Position numbers and translations under genes: made by a program. From Metasolibacillus fluoroglycofenilyticus (GTDB lineage Bacteria > Bacillota > Bacilli > Bacillales_A > Planococcaceae), in assembly GCF_003049645.1 (NCBI RefSeq), contig NZ_PYWK01000001.1:1705487-1769486 (forward strand): a stretch of DNA of 64,000 nucleotides, given 5' to 3'. Below are positions 45,483-55,026 of the stretch, one piece after another; position 1 is the stretch's first letter; every line of letters begins with the position of its first letter. The notes below the pieces were generated by a model. The model worked only from the letters and a program-made list of their open reading frames with translations, made no database searches and was not told the origin of the DNA.

Positions 45483-45684
45483 AGGGCTATCTCAAAAGCC
45501 GAATTTCTTCTCAGCGCAGTGAAAACTAGCCTTCCACTTACTTCAAGTTTAAAGGAATACCACTAATTTCAGTGATTATTTCCTTTTCAAAGAAATATTT
45601 TTGCATCTTATCTAGTTTTTTCTTTGTTGAAACTACGCCAAAAGCGTCCTCCAAGCAGGCAATGCACCGCTTTTGGGACGCCCT
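45483..45684. mobile_element. MITE-like element, inverted related copy
   Basis: 202 bp. On the minus strand it begins GGGCGTCCCAAAAGCGGTG...TTGCC and ends GGCTTTTGAGATAGCCC, the ends facing inwards as in the 35,868 copy. Matches the 50,567 copy at AAAAGCGGTG...TTGCC. No coding sequence. It occupies most of the 45,462-45,851 gap. Confidence 0.5.
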
Positions 45685-45851
45685 TCCCTCTAAATTTAAA
45701 AGCAAATTTATATTCATGCTATCATATAGCGCATGAAGTCTCCATTTGATAGGCAGACTTATGGTGGACGTTAGTTCTTGAAACTTTTTCTCTCTTTAAG
45801 GACTCTAACTATAATAGAATTGAAGACGAGCATTTTTACTTATCTGTTAAT

Positions 45852-46112
45852 ATGACAACAGGTTTTATCGAATTTTTAATGGGACCTCGAATTACGATTG
45901 CTGATTTAAAAGCATATGAAAGAAGGTCGCTTATTACGAAAGAGCAATTTCAAAGCACACTAAAAAACATCGATATAATTTTAAAATGGGCTCACGAATA
46001 CGATGAAGTCAAAACCAGCGAGAAGCTCATTTACAGTCTTGCTGAGAAAAAGCCACAAAAGAAAATTGCCTGTATCAATGCCGAAACAGGCGAAATTATT
46101 TGCTATTCTTAA
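45852..46112 (+). CDS. hypothetical protein, 86 aa
   Basis: Soluble, highly helical and basic in the middle: MTTGFIEFLMGPRITIADLKAYERRSLITKEQF...YDEVKTSEKLIYSLAEKKPQKK, then IACINAETGEIICYS. No clear ribosome binding site precedes the ATG; a TATAAT at about 45811 with no obvious start alternative leaves the start uncertain. Family not recognised. Confidence 0.5.
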   Translation: MTTGFIEFLMGPRITIADLKAYERRSLITKEQFQSTLKNIDIILKWAHEYDEVKTSEKLIYSLAEKKPQKKIACINAETGEIICYS

Positions 46113-46182
46113 TATGACTTTCTCTATAAATCATTTACGCCTGCACTAACTTTAATTCAAATTTTATCTAGCAAATTCAAAA

Positions 46183-46335
46183 CCGTCACGACATACGCCT
46201 GCGTTACGCAAATTTCTGTTATATCCGCTAGAACTTTAAGCTAACATAATATTGGGCACTCTGTCGTGACGTTCTTAGGAGAAGCTCCTCCATTTTAGCG
46301 GGTATTTAGATACCCTTGAAAGAAGTTAAACCTTT
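46183..46335. repeat. dispersed repeat copy before the chemoreceptor
   Basis: Carries GCGTTACGCAAATTTCTGTTATATCCGC and the right end TAGCGGGTATTTAGATACCCTTGAAAGAAG. The rest of the 46,113-46,501 gap has an unconvincing -10 and no gene. Confidence 0.45.
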
Positions 46336-46501
46336 TCATTATTCTGTCTATTATTCCTCTACTTGCTATGATAAAATAGCCGTAATGTGACTTCTATCAG
46401 AGGGTCTTTTCTCACAAATTGAGTCTGCCTGAGCATGATTAATAAGTGAGAATCTTGCTGAATAAAGTTAACTTCATAAAAAGGCAATAGGAGTGATTTT
46501 T

Positions 46502-48217
46502 TTGTTTACAGCATTCAAACGAAAAGCAAATGTTCATGATTTCTTCATGAGAGGTACGGATTTACAGGTTACAGGACGGTTTTATGACATTCTTGCTTTT
46601 AATCATTTCTCACAGCAGGACGAACAAAATCTATTAAAGATATCTCAGCAGATAAAAGATGCTGACCCATCGTTAGAACAATTTTTAATGCGCCACTTAG
46701 ATGAGATTGCACCAAGTGCTGGACACTCTGTATCTACTCAGCAGATTTCGGCGTACTTACAAAGCTTTTTTAATGATAAACGTGATAATGACTATGTAAA
46801 TCAGCGGATTAAATTTTTTAATATGCTACGTGAGCAACAATTTGAAATTGGTAAATTAACCGTTACTTGGAGTCAATTATCATTTTATTTACTTTCTCAT
46901 GTCTTACATAAACAGCCTTCTTCAAATGAATCTTTAAAAACGATTTCTGCCACAATTAATATTGAACTACAGCTATTAACGGAAGTATGTGCAGAACGCT
47001 TTATGGAAGATGTCATTACAGAGGTGGCTACAATAACAGATGCGCATGCGCGCATTATGCATATGAAAGATTTAGTAATTAGCTTAAATAACCAAACCGA
47101 GGAAATCGCCTCCTCCTCAGCTGCAATTGAGGAGCTCACGGCTTCCATTGCTGAAGTTGCCCGCACTTCCACACGCATCGCTGAGAAAACCAATGAATCC
47201 GTTTCCTATGCCGCAAAAGGACAACAGGCGATTGAGCATGCATTACAGGAAATTTTTACAACAGAAGAAACATTTACAGCAATTGTTGAAGGTTTTACGA
47301 ATTTGCAGAAATATGTTGATGATATCGAGCAAGTCGTAATATTAATTAATCAAATTGCTGACCAAACCAATCTATTAGCACTCAATGCATCGATTGAGGC
47401 AGCAAGAGCTGGCGAGCACGGTAAAGGCTTTGCGGTCGTTGCACAGGAAGTACGAAAGCTTGCAGAAGGAACAGTCTCTGCTTTAGAGGAAGTTTCCAAT
47501 AATGTACATGCGTTAAAATCATATTCTAATTCTGTTTCTCAATCGATTAAAGAAACGACAACAACGATTAAAGAGGCAACATCTGAGGCAAAACAATCTT
47601 TACCACTTTTAGCATCAATTGTGGAGGCAATCGAAAGTATTGATGAAGATGTAACAAATACTGCGGCAATTTCTCAGCAACAAGCTGCGGCACTTGATGA
47701 TATGTCTTCCCGAATTGTCGATATTGCGAGCATTCAGGAAGATATTCAAAGATTAAGCGATGTTACATCTCAAGATATACATTATTTAGGGAAAGAAATT
47801 AATCGATTCCGAACAGAACTTACAACTGACAGTAGTGTGACATTATCGAGCATTGCTTTGCTACAACTTTCAAAAGCTGACCATATTTTATGGAAATGGC
47901 GAGTTTACAATATGTTTTTAGGTTTAGAAAAATTACAACCAAGCGATGTATCTTCACACAAGGAATGCCGCCTTGGTAAATGGTATTCCAATGAGCAAAC
48001 ACAACGTCGCTTAGGCTCACATCAATCATTTATTGACTTAGACCATTATCATGAGCAAGTGCATGTATTTGCGAAACAAGCTGTAGAGGCGTACAATAAT
48101 GGTAATATCCAAATTGCTGATGATTGCTTACAAAAAATTAATCACGCGTCTGAACAAGTGCTACGCTATATTAATGATTTAATTGAAATCATTGTCAAAG
48201 AGAGACAATCTATCTAA
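46502..48217 (+). CDS. soluble chemoreceptor: globin-like sensor, MCP signalling domain, CZB zinc-binding domain
   Basis: 571 aa, TTG start 8 bases after GGAG. Residues 1-170 have the helix pattern of a protoglobin/HemAT sensor ([19 protein letters not shown]...[31 protein letters not shown]). The place of the proximal heme His (Hx2IG) holds Gln, so heme binding is doubtful. Residues 190-440 form the MCP coiled coil with the tip [44 protein letters not shown]. The C-terminus (about 460-560) is a CZB domain: [31 protein letters not shown]. No membrane segment: a cytoplasmic chemotaxis receptor possibly reading zinc or a redox cue. Confidence 0.9.
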   Translation: MFTAFKRKANVHDFFMRGTDLQVTGRFYDILAFNHFSQQDEQNLLKISQQIKDADPSLEQFLMRHLDEIAPSAGHSVSTQQISAYLQSFFNDKRDNDYVNQRIKFFNMLREQQFEIGKLTVTWSQLSFYLLSHVLHKQPSSNESLKTISATINIELQLLTEVCAERFMEDVITEVATITDAHARIMHMKDLVISLNNQTEEIASSSAAIEELTASIAEVARTSTRIAEKTNESVSYAAKGQQAIEHALQEIFTTEETFTAIVEGFTNLQKYVDDIEQVVILINQIADQTNLLALNASIEAARAGEHGKGFAVVAQEVRKLAEGTVSALEEVSNNVHALKSYSNSVSQSIKETTTTIKEATSEAKQSLPLLASIVEAIESIDEDVTNTAAISQQQAAALDDMSSRIVDIASIQEDIQRLSDVTSQDIHYLGKEINRFRTELTTDSSVTLSSIALLQLSKADHILWKWRVYNMFLGLEKLQPSDVSSHKECRLGKWYSNEQTQRRLGSHQSFIDLDHYHEQVHVFAKQAVEAYNNGNIQIADDCLQKINHASEQVLRYINDLIEIIVKERQSI

Positions 48218-48285
48218 ATGATGCTTCGGCTCAACTAATGCGCAGGTCAGTTAAAACTTTTATGCAAAAGGAGTGTCGACTTACG

Positions 48286-48564
48286 ATGAAACGAGCACGT
48301 GTAATATTTTCTGGTGATGCTACAGGAACAGGTCATCGATTTTTCATTAAACAAAAAGCGCTCGAGCTTGGCTTAAAAGGACATTGTATATTGAACGAGC
48401 AAAATAATATTGAGGCAGAAGTTGAGGGTACAACCCCTGCTGTTGATGAATTTATTCATTTTGTCCAGCAAGGCGTTAGCTTACAAGCACAATCAAATCG
48501 TTTTACAATAGAAATCTTTGACGATTTAAAAGGCTTTAAAACAATGAAAACCGACATTATATAA
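48286..48564 (+). CDS. acylphosphatase-like protein
   Basis: 92 aa, the normal acylphosphatase length, if started at ATG 48286 (AAAGGAG lies 13 bases upstream, wide but the only site). RVIFSGDATGTGHRFFIKQKALELGLKG replaces the usual G-VQGVGFR loop, but the Arg (HRFF) is kept, and the Asn-containing strand LNEQNNIEAEVEG is present. Activity on acyl phosphates is plausible but the catalytic loop is unusual. Confidence 0.75.
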   Translation: MKRARVIFSGDATGTGHRFFIKQKALELGLKGHCILNEQNNIEAEVEGTTPAVDEFIHFVQQGVSLQAQSNRFTIEIFDDLKGFKTMKTDII

Positions 48565-48714
48565 AGTGAAACTAGCAATCAGAGGAAGCTTTCCCCACTG
48601 ATTGCTAGCTGAACCAATCAGGCTTTTATGGGCAGTTAATCCCCCATTTATCCTTCAGCCGATTTTCACTTAAGTCTTGAGGTAGGGTCTTACTGCCCGC
48701 TAATGCAGGATAAA
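48565..48714. repeat. structured dispersed repeat, copy 2 of 2
   Basis: About 150 bp, AGTGAAACT... to GGATAAA, matching 42,999-43,138. The CAATCAG/CTGATTG and AGTGAAA/TTTCACT pairs are kept. It begins one base after the acylphosphatase stop. Confidence 0.75.
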
Positions 48715-48726
48715 AAAAATCGGTGA

Positions 48727-48768
48727 ACATGTAGGCAAAGTCATTTGGCTTTGTCTATATGTTTTTTT
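48727..48768 (+). terminator. intrinsic terminator
   Basis: ACATGTAGGCAAAG and CTTTGTCTATATGT pair, followed by TTTTTTT, before the xpaC gene. Confidence 0.65.
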
Positions 48769-48857
48769 AGCGTAAAATAAAAGAAAAAACATATTGGTGA
48801 AACTTTTTTGCAGCTAGCTCGTATTTAGTAGTAACAATCAATATAGGAGGTACGAAA

Positions 48858-49499
48858 ATGCTTAGCACAATGAACTTTATCAATCGCCATGGACTGAGCT
48901 TAATCATTAGCTTTGCTGTATTTGTTATTACAGTTATCAATTTTGATTTAGGCATTTTTATCGTGCCACTGTTAACGATCGCAAGCTATTATGCAAGTAA
49001 TAAAGGAATTTTAGCTTTTCAAAAAGCAAAAAGAAGCAAAATGCTTGGCTTAACACGCTCGGAATATAAACATATTGAACAGCATATCAAACTAGCGAAA
49101 AATGACTTAGCCTTACTTATGCAACAATATGTACGTGTACGCTCTGTACGCTCTTTTAAATTAATTAATGAAATGAATAAACTTGCCAAGCGCATCATTG
49201 GTATTGTGCAATCAAATCCGCAAAAATTTTATGCGGTTGAGGATTTCTTCTATTCTCACCTCCCTTCTGCTGTGCAGTTAATAGACAAGTACACTTTATT
49301 AACAAAAGAGCAGGTAGGCGGTACGGAAATACATTTAGCTTTAGAAGAAGCCCGCAAAACACTGAAGGAGCTATATACAACAATGGAAGACGATTTAAAG
49401 TTGGCATTAAGCTCTGATATTGAGCATTTAAAGCTTGAGCTTGATTTTGCAAAGCTTGAAAATCAAAAAAGGAAAGATCGTTTAATCGGTGGTGAATAA
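48858..49499 (+). CDS. xpaC: XpaC-like membrane protein
   Basis: 213 aa, start after ATAGGAGGTACGAAA. Two N-terminal membrane helices (about 12-48), then a long cytoplasmic helical region (YKHIEQHIKLAKNDLALLMQQYVRVRSVRSF...LELDFAKLENQKRKDRL). This pattern and the directly following telA match the XpaC/TelA pair of Firmicutes. Despite the XpaC name, phosphatase chemistry is not evident; probably an envelope or toxic-anion resistance module. Confidence 0.88.
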   Translation: MLSTMNFINRHGLSLIISFAVFVITVINFDLGIFIVPLLTIASYYASNKGILAFQKAKRSKMLGLTRSEYKHIEQHIKLAKNDLALLMQQYVRVRSVRSFKLINEMNKLAKRIIGIVQSNPQKFYAVEDFFYSHLPSAVQLIDKYTLLTKEQVGGTEIHLALEEARKTLKELYTTMEDDLKLALSSDIEHLKLELDFAKLENQKRKDRLIGGE

Positions 49500-49501
49500 G
49501 C

Positions 49502-50557
49502 ATGCAACAAAATCCATTTGAAGCATTTAAAAATACAGGGAGTCGCTTTGCTGAAATGGCAGAGGAGGAATTCCAAGTTGCGCAGGAAAGCCAATCTGTA
49601 AGTCCTCTTTATGCTGCATTAAGTCAGCAAGATAAAGGTCGAGCACTGGCATTAGCGAGCGAGCTTAAAATTAATATTTATGAAAATGTGCTTGCTTTCG
49701 GCTTACAGGCCCAGCAAGCGCTTCGTGATTTTACCGCTAATATGGCTATCCATATCGAGCGAAAGGATCATAGCAAAGTTGGCGAGGTGCTATCACAGCT
49801 TATTTCTTATTTAGAGCAAATTAATCCAGATGCGCTTATCGGGCAAGAAAAGGGCTTTTTGAGTAAGCTTTTTTCAAAGCAAAAGCAATCAACACAAGAA
49901 GTTATGACACATTATAAAAAACTAAGTAAACAAATTGACCGCCTTGCAATTCAATTAGAACATGCACAAATGGGTTTATTGCGTGATTTTAAGCTATTAA
50001 ATGATTTATATGCCTTGAATGAGCAATATTTCGCAGAGATTAACATCTTTATTGCAGCTGGCGAGCTTAAGCTTGCTGATGTCAAAAATAAGCTTCCCGC
50101 CGTCCAGCCGATTGACCCAATGGAATTGCAGAAATTAAATGATCAAAAAATGGCGATTGAATGGCTTGACCGACGTCTTTATGATATGCAAATTTCGAGG
50201 GAAATAGCTATTCAAGCCGCACCACAAATTCGTTTAATGCAACAAACGAATCAATTATTAATCGATAAAATACAGGCATCTGTTATGACAACAATCCCTA
50301 TGTGGCAAACACAAATTTCTACACTACTGACAATGAATCAACAGCGTCGTGTAGCAGAGGCACAGGATAAATTAATGCGTGCCTCTGATGAATTGGCTCG
50401 CAAAAACGGCAAAATGCTGCAAATGAAGTCAAAGCAAGCTGGTATATCACATGCTGACATAGATCAATTCAAACAAACACAGCTAAAATTACTACAGGAT
50501 ATCGAAGAAACACTCCGTGTACACGCGAAAACAACTGATGTATACGAGTCCATTTAA
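49502..50557 (+). CDS. telA: TelA-family toxic-anion resistance protein
   Basis: 351 aa, start after GGTGGTGAATAAGC, 2 bases after the xpaC stop. TelA/YceH family: FLSKLFSKQKQSTQEVMTHYKKLSKQIDRLAIQLEHAQMGLLRDFKLLNDLY, QQTNQLLIDKIQASVMTTIPMWQTQI and a C-terminal coiled coil. A soluble helical protein linked to tellurite or envelope-stress resistance in other bacteria; mechanism unknown. Confidence 0.93.
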   Translation: MQQNPFEAFKNTGSRFAEMAEEEFQVAQESQSVSPLYAALSQQDKGRALALASELKINIYENVLAFGLQAQQALRDFTANMAIHIERKDHSKVGEVLSQLISYLEQINPDALIGQEKGFLSKLFSKQKQSTQEVMTHYKKLSKQIDRLAIQLEHAQMGLLRDFKLLNDLYALNEQYFAEINIFIAAGELKLADVKNKLPAVQPIDPMELQKLNDQKMAIEWLDRRLYDMQISREIAIQAAPQIRLMQQTNQLLIDKIQASVMTTIPMWQTQISTLLTMNQQRRVAEAQDKLMRASDELARKNGKMLQMKSKQAGISHADIDQFKQTQLKLLQDIEETLRVHAKTTDVYESI

Positions 50558-50566
50558 AAGATGAAG

Positions 50567-50711
50567 AGAGCGTCCAAAAAGCGGTGAAGTTGCCAGCATT
50601 TTGGACGCTTTCGTTGATATTTCTTTAAAGAATTCACTGATGATTCTTTAAAAATAGGAGAAAGACAAGGTTTAGCGGATTTTCCTTCGTATGAAAGTAA
50701 AAATTGAATTT
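50567..50711. mobile_element. MITE-like element copy after telA
   Basis: AGCGTCCAAAAAGCGG and CCAGCATTTTGGACGCT fold as a hairpin (50569-50609), then CTTTAAAAATAGGAGAAAGACAAGG as in the 35,868 copy. It probably also terminates telA. Confidence 0.55.
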
Positions 50712-50763
50712 TGATTGTCTACGCAAGAAGAGATTGCCTCATAAGTCCCCAAAATAAAGTGAA

Positions 50764-50902
50764 GCTATCCGAAAAGTGTAGATTTTTTCGGATAGCCCCC
50801 TGCCCTGCTTCTATATCTAAAAATACTTACCTTTGCGGTGGTAAATTATCACTATCCCAGTGGCAAAGGGAACGTCTCAAAATGACTTTTCAGACGCCCC
50901 CC
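50764..50902. terminator. two further hairpins between telA and the DUF6501-like gene
   Basis: GCTATCCGAAAA / TTTTCGGATAGC (50764-50797) and CGTCTCAAAATGACTTTTCAGACG-type stem (50872-50897). The second matches the 23,612 hairpin and the right end of the 35,868 element. The 50,558-50,944 gap has no gene. Confidence 0.5.
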
Positions 50903-50944
50903 TTCTCTTTTGGCAGTTGTATCATATCCGCCTCTTATACTATA

Positions 50945-51142
50945 TTACTCAAAATAATCTTTATAATAGCCGCCAACTTTTCCTGTGTTGTCAACTACAA
51001 AAAGAAATTCCTCTGTTTCATTTTTCACTTCGTATTCTTTGCCAACTGTTAGTACATTCGATACTAAGTATTTTGCGGCATTTGTATGCACACATTTCAC
51101 TGTACGAATTGTAGGCGCATCTTTCCATTTTAAATGTAACAT
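50945..51142 (-). CDS. small protein, DUF6501-like
   Basis: 65 aa, start after AAGAGAGGTTACACAA. MLHLKWKDAPTIRTVKCVHTNAAKYLV...KEYEVKNETEEFLFVVDNTGKVGGYYKDYFE resembles the small DUF6501 beta-rich protein of Bacillus (one Cys). Function unknown. Monocistronic. Confidence 0.75.
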   Translation of the reverse strand: MLHLKWKDAPTIRTVKCVHTNAAKYLVSNVLTVGKEYEVKNETEEFLFVVDNTGKVGGYYKDYFE

Positions 51143-51399
51143 TTGTGTAACCTCTCTTTTAGCCTGTTTCCTTATATTTTATACGATTTCCCTTAAGAAT
51201 GGTAGTTTTTCAAAGCATTCAGCAAAAAATTGTTAGATATAGGCGTGCGAAAAGACGTATATTGCCGCCATTTCGCACATTCCTGGTAGTATTTCAGAAA
51301 AATGTTTACTTATGAAAATAGAGGGTGCTTTCTTTGATTTAAAAAAAGACGTTACTTTTTCAATCGTTTTTCTTTGAATTCAAAATGAAGAGTAAACCA
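51143..51399. other. intergenic region between divergent small genes
   Basis: Contains a GTGCGAAA...TTTCGCAC hairpin (51245-51278), AT-rich sequence and no gene. Confidence 0.35.
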
Positions 51400-51429
51400 T
51401 TGCCGCCCACTTATAGGACATGATAAAAT
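51400..51429 (+). promoter_or_regulatory. promoter of the 29-aa membrane protein
   Basis: TTGCCG (51400-51405), an 18-base spacer, TAAAAT (51424-51429). Confidence 0.5.
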
Positions 51430-51449
51430 GGCGTGTGAGGTGAAAGTTT

Positions 51450-51539
51450 ATGTCAAGTATACCAAGCTGGTTTTGGGCATTAGCCATCGCTTTTGCTATT
51501 ATTTTTATTGTCGTTTCTGAATGGAATTCAAGACGTTAG
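51450..51539 (+). CDS. small single-pass membrane protein, 29 aa
   Basis: ATG 51450 follows GAGGTGA by 6 bases. MSSIPSWFWALAIAFAIIFIVVSEWNSRR: one hydrophobic helix, basic C-terminus. Promoter and ribosome binding site support it; comparable to the 38-aa gene at 6.4 kb but not similar in sequence. Confidence 0.6.
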   Translation: MSSIPSWFWALAIAFAIIFIVVSEWNSRR

Positions 51540-51650
51540 AGGAGCTTTTTTCGTACATATTAAGGTGAAGTTACCTTTACTATTTTAAATGAACGAATTA
51601 GGTCATTTATCTAAGCTAAGCAAATCTAGAACAATATTATGCTCTAAATA

Positions 51651-51702
51651 AAAAAAGATTGTCTGAAAGCGTTGCGTTAGCTTACTTCCAGACAATCTTT
51701 TT
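51651..51702 (-). terminator. terminator of the ABC transporter operon
   Basis: AAAAAGATTGTCTG and CAGACAATCTTTTT form a stem with T run on the minus strand; the loop side touches the last codon of the ATPase gene. Confidence 0.75.
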
Positions 51703-52435
51703 ATTTCAGTGTGCGTTTTAAAAATTCTTTCGTACGCTCATGCTGCGGATTGACTAGCACCTGTTCTGGATGCCCTTCTTCCACAATAACACCTTTATCC
51801 ATAAAAACAATGCGGTCTGCTACTTCACGAGCAAACTCCATCTCATGTGTTACGATGAGCATCGTATTGCCTTGATTCGCTAAAGTACGCATGACTTTTA
51901 ATACTTCTCCTACCATTTCAGGGTCTAGTGCTGATGTTGGCTCATCAAATAGCATAACATCCGGATCCATCGCTAATGCGCGCGCAATCGCTACGCGTTG
52001 CTTTTGTCCACCAGATAGTTGGCGCGGCTTTGCGTTTTTGTATTTTGCCATTCCGACAATTTCTAAATACTTCATTGCTTTTTCGACAGCTTCTACTTTA
52101 TTGCGTTTCAACACTTTTTGTTGGCCCACTGTGCAATTTCCGATAACATCTAAATTATTAAATAAATTGAATTGCTGAAACACCATGCCCAAATGTGTTC
52201 GATATTGCTCTACATTATGTTTGCCAGTTAAAATATTTTCACCATTATAAATAATGCTGCCGCCTGAAGGTGTTTCTAATAAATTAACACAGCGTAAGAG
52301 CGTTGATTTCCCTGAACCTGACGAGCCAATTAAACAAACAACCTCGCCCTTTTTTACTGAAAAATTCACATCGCGCAACACTTCATGAGAGCCAAATGAT
52401 TTACGTAAGTTTTTAATTTCAATCATTGTTGTCAT
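51701..52435 (-). CDS. polar amino acid ABC transporter, ATP-binding subunit
   Basis: 244 aa. GSSGSGKST (Walker A), [16 protein letters not shown] (signature), [16 protein letters not shown] (Walker B), then LIVTHEM (H-loop). GlnQ/ArtP/TcyC-type ATPase of basic or polar amino acid importers. Its ATG overlaps the end of the permease gene (ATGA). Under the lysine riboswitch upstream of the operon. Confidence 0.95.
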   Translation of the reverse strand: MTTMIEIKNLRKSFGSHEVLRDVNFSVKKGEVVCLIGSSGSGKSTLLRCVNLLETPSGGSIIYNGENILTGKHNVEQYRTHLGMVFQQFNLFNNLDVIGNCTVGQQKVLKRNKVEAVEKAMKYLEIVGMAKYKNAKPRQLSGGQKQRVAIARALAMDPDVMLFDEPTSALDPEMVGEVLKVMRTLANQGNTMLIVTHEMEFAREVADRIVFMDKGVIVEEGHPEQVLVNPQHERTKEFLKRTLK

Positions 52436-53163
52436 TGCATTTGCCCCTCTCTCTCCTTATCGACCTGATACGCATCAGGACCATCTAGCTTGCGCTCCAT
52501 TAAACGTAAAATTCGCGTTGCTGTAAATGTCATTATAAGATACATGATACATGCAATTAAAAATGACTCCGCAAACTTAAAATTTGCCCCCGCAACAGAT
52601 TTTGTTTGGAAGAATAGCTCTGTTACACTAATTACACTCAATACTGCTGAATCTTTAATATTCATTACAAGCTGATTTCCTGTTGCTGGTAAAATATTAC
52701 GTGCTACTTGTGGTAAAACAACAAAAATCATCGTTTGTAAATGATTCATACCAACTGCTTGTGCCGCCTCATATTGCCCTTTATCAACCGATACAATACC
52801 ACCGCGCACAATTTCAGCCATATAAGCACCTGTATTTAAACCGACAACTACTAACGCCGCTACAAATCGATCTAGCTCAAGACCGTATGCGTACAAACCA
52901 TAATACACAACCATTGCCTGTACAATCATTGGTGTACCACGGAAAATTTCTACATAGCAAGTAAGCAAGAAGTTTACTATTTTTAATAAAATACTTTTAA
53001 AAGATTTTGTTTTAACAGGAATCGTATGCATGATACCGATGAAAAATCCGATAAACGCACCAATAATTGTACTAATAATTGCAATTGCAAGCGTCATATA
53101 TGCGCCACGTAAAAACATCGGCCAGTTGTTTTCCAAAATTGCCATGATTGTTTCGAAACTCAT
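52432..53163 (-). CDS. polar amino acid ABC transporter, permease subunit
   Basis: 243 aa, about 5 membrane segments, start after AGGGGGATTTTT. HisM/GlnP-type permease with the EAA loop [33 protein letters not shown] that contacts the ATPase. One permease gene for the operon, so a homodimeric channel. The preceding gap holds two hairpins. Confidence 0.94.
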   Translation of the reverse strand: MSFETIMAILENNWPMFLRGAYMTLAIAIISTIIGAFIGFFIGIMHTIPVKTKSFKSILLKIVNFLLTCYVEIFRGTPMIVQAMVVYYGLYAYGLELDRFVAALVVVGLNTGAYMAEIVRGGIVSVDKGQYEAAQAVGMNHLQTMIFVVLPQVARNILPATGNQLVMNIKDSAVLSVISVTELFFQTKSVAGANFKFAESFLIACIMYLIMTFTATRILRLMERKLDGPDAYQVDKEREGQMQ

Positions 53164-53199
53164 AAAAATCCCCCTAACAGCAGGCTGTCTTTATCTTAT

Positions 53200-53297
53200 A
53201 AAGGGAGCCAGCCATTTTGAGATGGCTCCTTGTGCCAAGGATTATTCCTTGAAAATATAGAAGCTAGGGCTGTCCGAGAAAGTTCGGACAGCCCCTT
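53200..53297 (-). terminator. two hairpins between the binding-protein and permease genes
   Basis: GGGCTGTCCGA / TCGGACAGCCC (53267-53294) and GGAGCCA / TGGCTCC (53203-53229) sit in the 144-bp gap inside the operon. They probably stop or protect part of the transcript so that the binding protein is made in excess. Confidence 0.6.
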
Positions 53298-53307
53298 ACT
53301 TTATCAA

Positions 53308-54156
53308 CTACTCAGCAGATGCTGGTTGATTTGCAATCGCTTCTTCCATTAACTTTTGGCGATCATCCTCTGAAATTCCCTCTAAAATCTCACTCATTTT
53401 ATCAGTAAGTTCATAGTCTTTACGTACACCAATTGCAACTGCTGTATCACCAGGATCTGTATCAAAGCCGTCCTCCAACACTGCGTAGGCAAAATTATTA
53501 TTGGCCATTGCTGCTGAAATTGCTTCTGGACGCTCGGCAACATAGCCATCAATTGCGCCTGATTCAATTGCAACTCGCATTGCTGGGAAGCTATCCATTG
53601 CTACTTCCTTTTTCACACCGGGAATTTGATCAATTACTAAATAGTTTGACGTATTTAGCTGTGATGTAATTTTTGCACCAGAAAAATCTGCTAACGTTTT
53701 GGCACTTTCATATGGGCTACCTTTTTTCACAACGATGACGAAATCAGATGTATAGTAATTTGATGTGAAATCAATTGATTTTTTACGTTCTTCCGTTGGA
53801 CTCATCCCTGCGATAATAGCATCTACCACACCAGATTGTAATGCAGGTACTAAACCATCCCATTCAATTTTCACGACTTCGAGCTCCATACCAAGTCCAT
53901 CAGCAATTTTTTTCGCTATTTGTACATCGTAGCCACCTGCATATTCAGCAGAGCCACTAATTTTCACAGCACCATTTGCATCTGTTTGCTGCGTCCAGTT
54001 AAACGGTGCATAGCCCGCTTCCATACCAACCTTTAATACTTTTTTTCCTTCGCCATCTTCCGTGGAGGATGAACCCTGTTTTTCTCCAGTGCCACATGCT
54101 GCCAACATAATAACGGTTAACATAGTAACTAACATAAACAGCCATTTTTTCTTCAT
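53308..54156 (-). CDS. amino acid ABC transporter substrate-binding lipoprotein (lysine candidate)
   Basis: 282 aa, start after AAAGGGGAAATTTTAC. Lipobox LTVIMLAAC (Cys21) anchors the mature protein. Family 3 binding protein: LKVGMEAGYAPFNW, YDVQIAKKIADGLGMELEVV, WDGLVPALQSGVVDAIIAGMSPTEERKKSIDFT, AIDGYVAERPEA. First gene of the operon and directly under an L-box riboswitch, so lysine (or another basic amino acid) is the likely ligand. Confidence 0.94.
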   Translation of the reverse strand: MKKKWLFMLVTMLTVIMLAACGTGEKQGSSSTEDGEGKKVLKVGMEAGYAPFNWTQQTDANGAVKISGSAEYAGGYDVQIAKKIADGLGMELEVVKIEWDGLVPALQSGVVDAIIAGMSPTEERKKSIDFTSNYYTSDFVIVVKKGSPYESAKTLADFSGAKITSQLNTSNYLVIDQIPGVKKEVAMDSFPAMRVAIESGAIDGYVAERPEAISAAMANNNFAYAVLEDGFDTDPGDTAVAIGVRKDYELTDKMSEILEGISEDDRQKLMEEAIANQPASAE

Positions 54157-54204
54157 GTAAAATTTCCCCTTTTCTTATTTATTTTGGGCTTTATCTTATA
54201 CAAA

Positions 54205-54475
54205 AAAGCGACCTAAAGAATTTTAGGTCGCTGCCATTTAATAAAATAAAAGCCCAAATCCTCTAAGTTCCATTGATGAGATAGCACAACTTGAGTAAGC
54301 TGGAAAGAAATACTCAAGACAGTCCTGCAATTATTCACTGCAAGCCCAGCATATCGAATTACGAGCTTTCCGATACACTTCGGCGATATTTCCTTCTTCT
54401 TCATTTCACTGTTGCTCAAAACTCCATGAAAAACTATTAAATATCGCGCCTCTACCCCACTAGAACGTGAGGTAT
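54205..54475 (-). promoter_or_regulatory. lysine riboswitch (L box) with terminator
   Basis: Minus strand: GGTAGAGGCGCGATA, then AGTTTTTCATGGAGTTTTGAGC, GCCGAAGTG, CGTAATTCG, CTGGGCTTGCAGTG, GCAGGACTGTCTTG: the conserved L-box blocks in order. The expression platform is AGCGACCTAAA / TTTAGGTCGCT (about 54,236-54,208) followed by TTTTTT, just before the binding-protein gene. Confidence 0.95.
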
Positions 54476-54498
54476 TTCTTATAAAGTTATTTAGCTAA

Positions 54499-54527
54499 AT
54501 CATATACTACCAAATGCTCATTGTCAA
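54499..54527 (-). promoter_or_regulatory. promoter of the lysine-riboswitch operon
   Basis: TTGACA (54527-54522), exact 17-base spacer, TATGAT (54504-54499), about 25 bases before the first L-box block. Confidence 0.8.
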
Positions 54528-54530
54528 GTG

Positions 54531-54978
54531 GCCTCCAAAAAATAGTGGCTATAGGGCGATTTACTCGTATTTGATTAAAAAAACATTTAAAAAGAGAAAT
54601 AGCCCATTTTAAAAGCTTGTAAACAATTAATTTATCATTTTTTTCTGCGAGCTGAAAGTAGAGAACGAAGACAGGCACTGCCTTTTAGATAGCTCTTTGA
54701 ACTAGATTAAATCAACAGCCATTATTTTTCCTTTATCATTGCTTTAGAATGTGCATCCACTTTTAACAATTTATAAATTTGTGATAAATGATTTTCCACT
54801 GTACGTTCTACTACATTCATTACTATTATTACCTTATTAACCAAGGGAGAAATGGGCTCTGTGTCCCCACAACAACAGATACCTACAGCTAAAACCGCGG
54901 TGTTTCATAACATAATTTGGGGAAATTCACACTTCTAATTTCATTGCGAGGCATGATAAAGGGAATTTAACCAAAGAA
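54531..54978. other. intergenic region, about 450 bp
   Basis: AT-rich, no convincing gene; an open frame at 54,487-54,678 overlaps the riboswitch promoter and is rejected. Confidence 0.35.
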
Positions 54979-55020
54979 AGCGTCCAGAAAATAGTGCGTT
55001 AGCACGCTTTCTGGACGCTC
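54979..55020 (-). terminator. terminator of the odhAB operon
   Basis: AGCGTCCAGAAA / TTTCTGGACGCT with inner GCG/CGC pair, 7 bases after the odhB stop. Confidence 0.75.
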
Positions 55021-55026
55021 ATTCAA

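Noticed and set aside
54213..54419. 68-codon minus-strand frame
   Set aside because: It lies wholly inside the lysine riboswitch.
54487..54678. 63-codon minus-strand frame
   Set aside because: Overlaps the riboswitch promoter, has no ribosome binding site and no recognisable domain.
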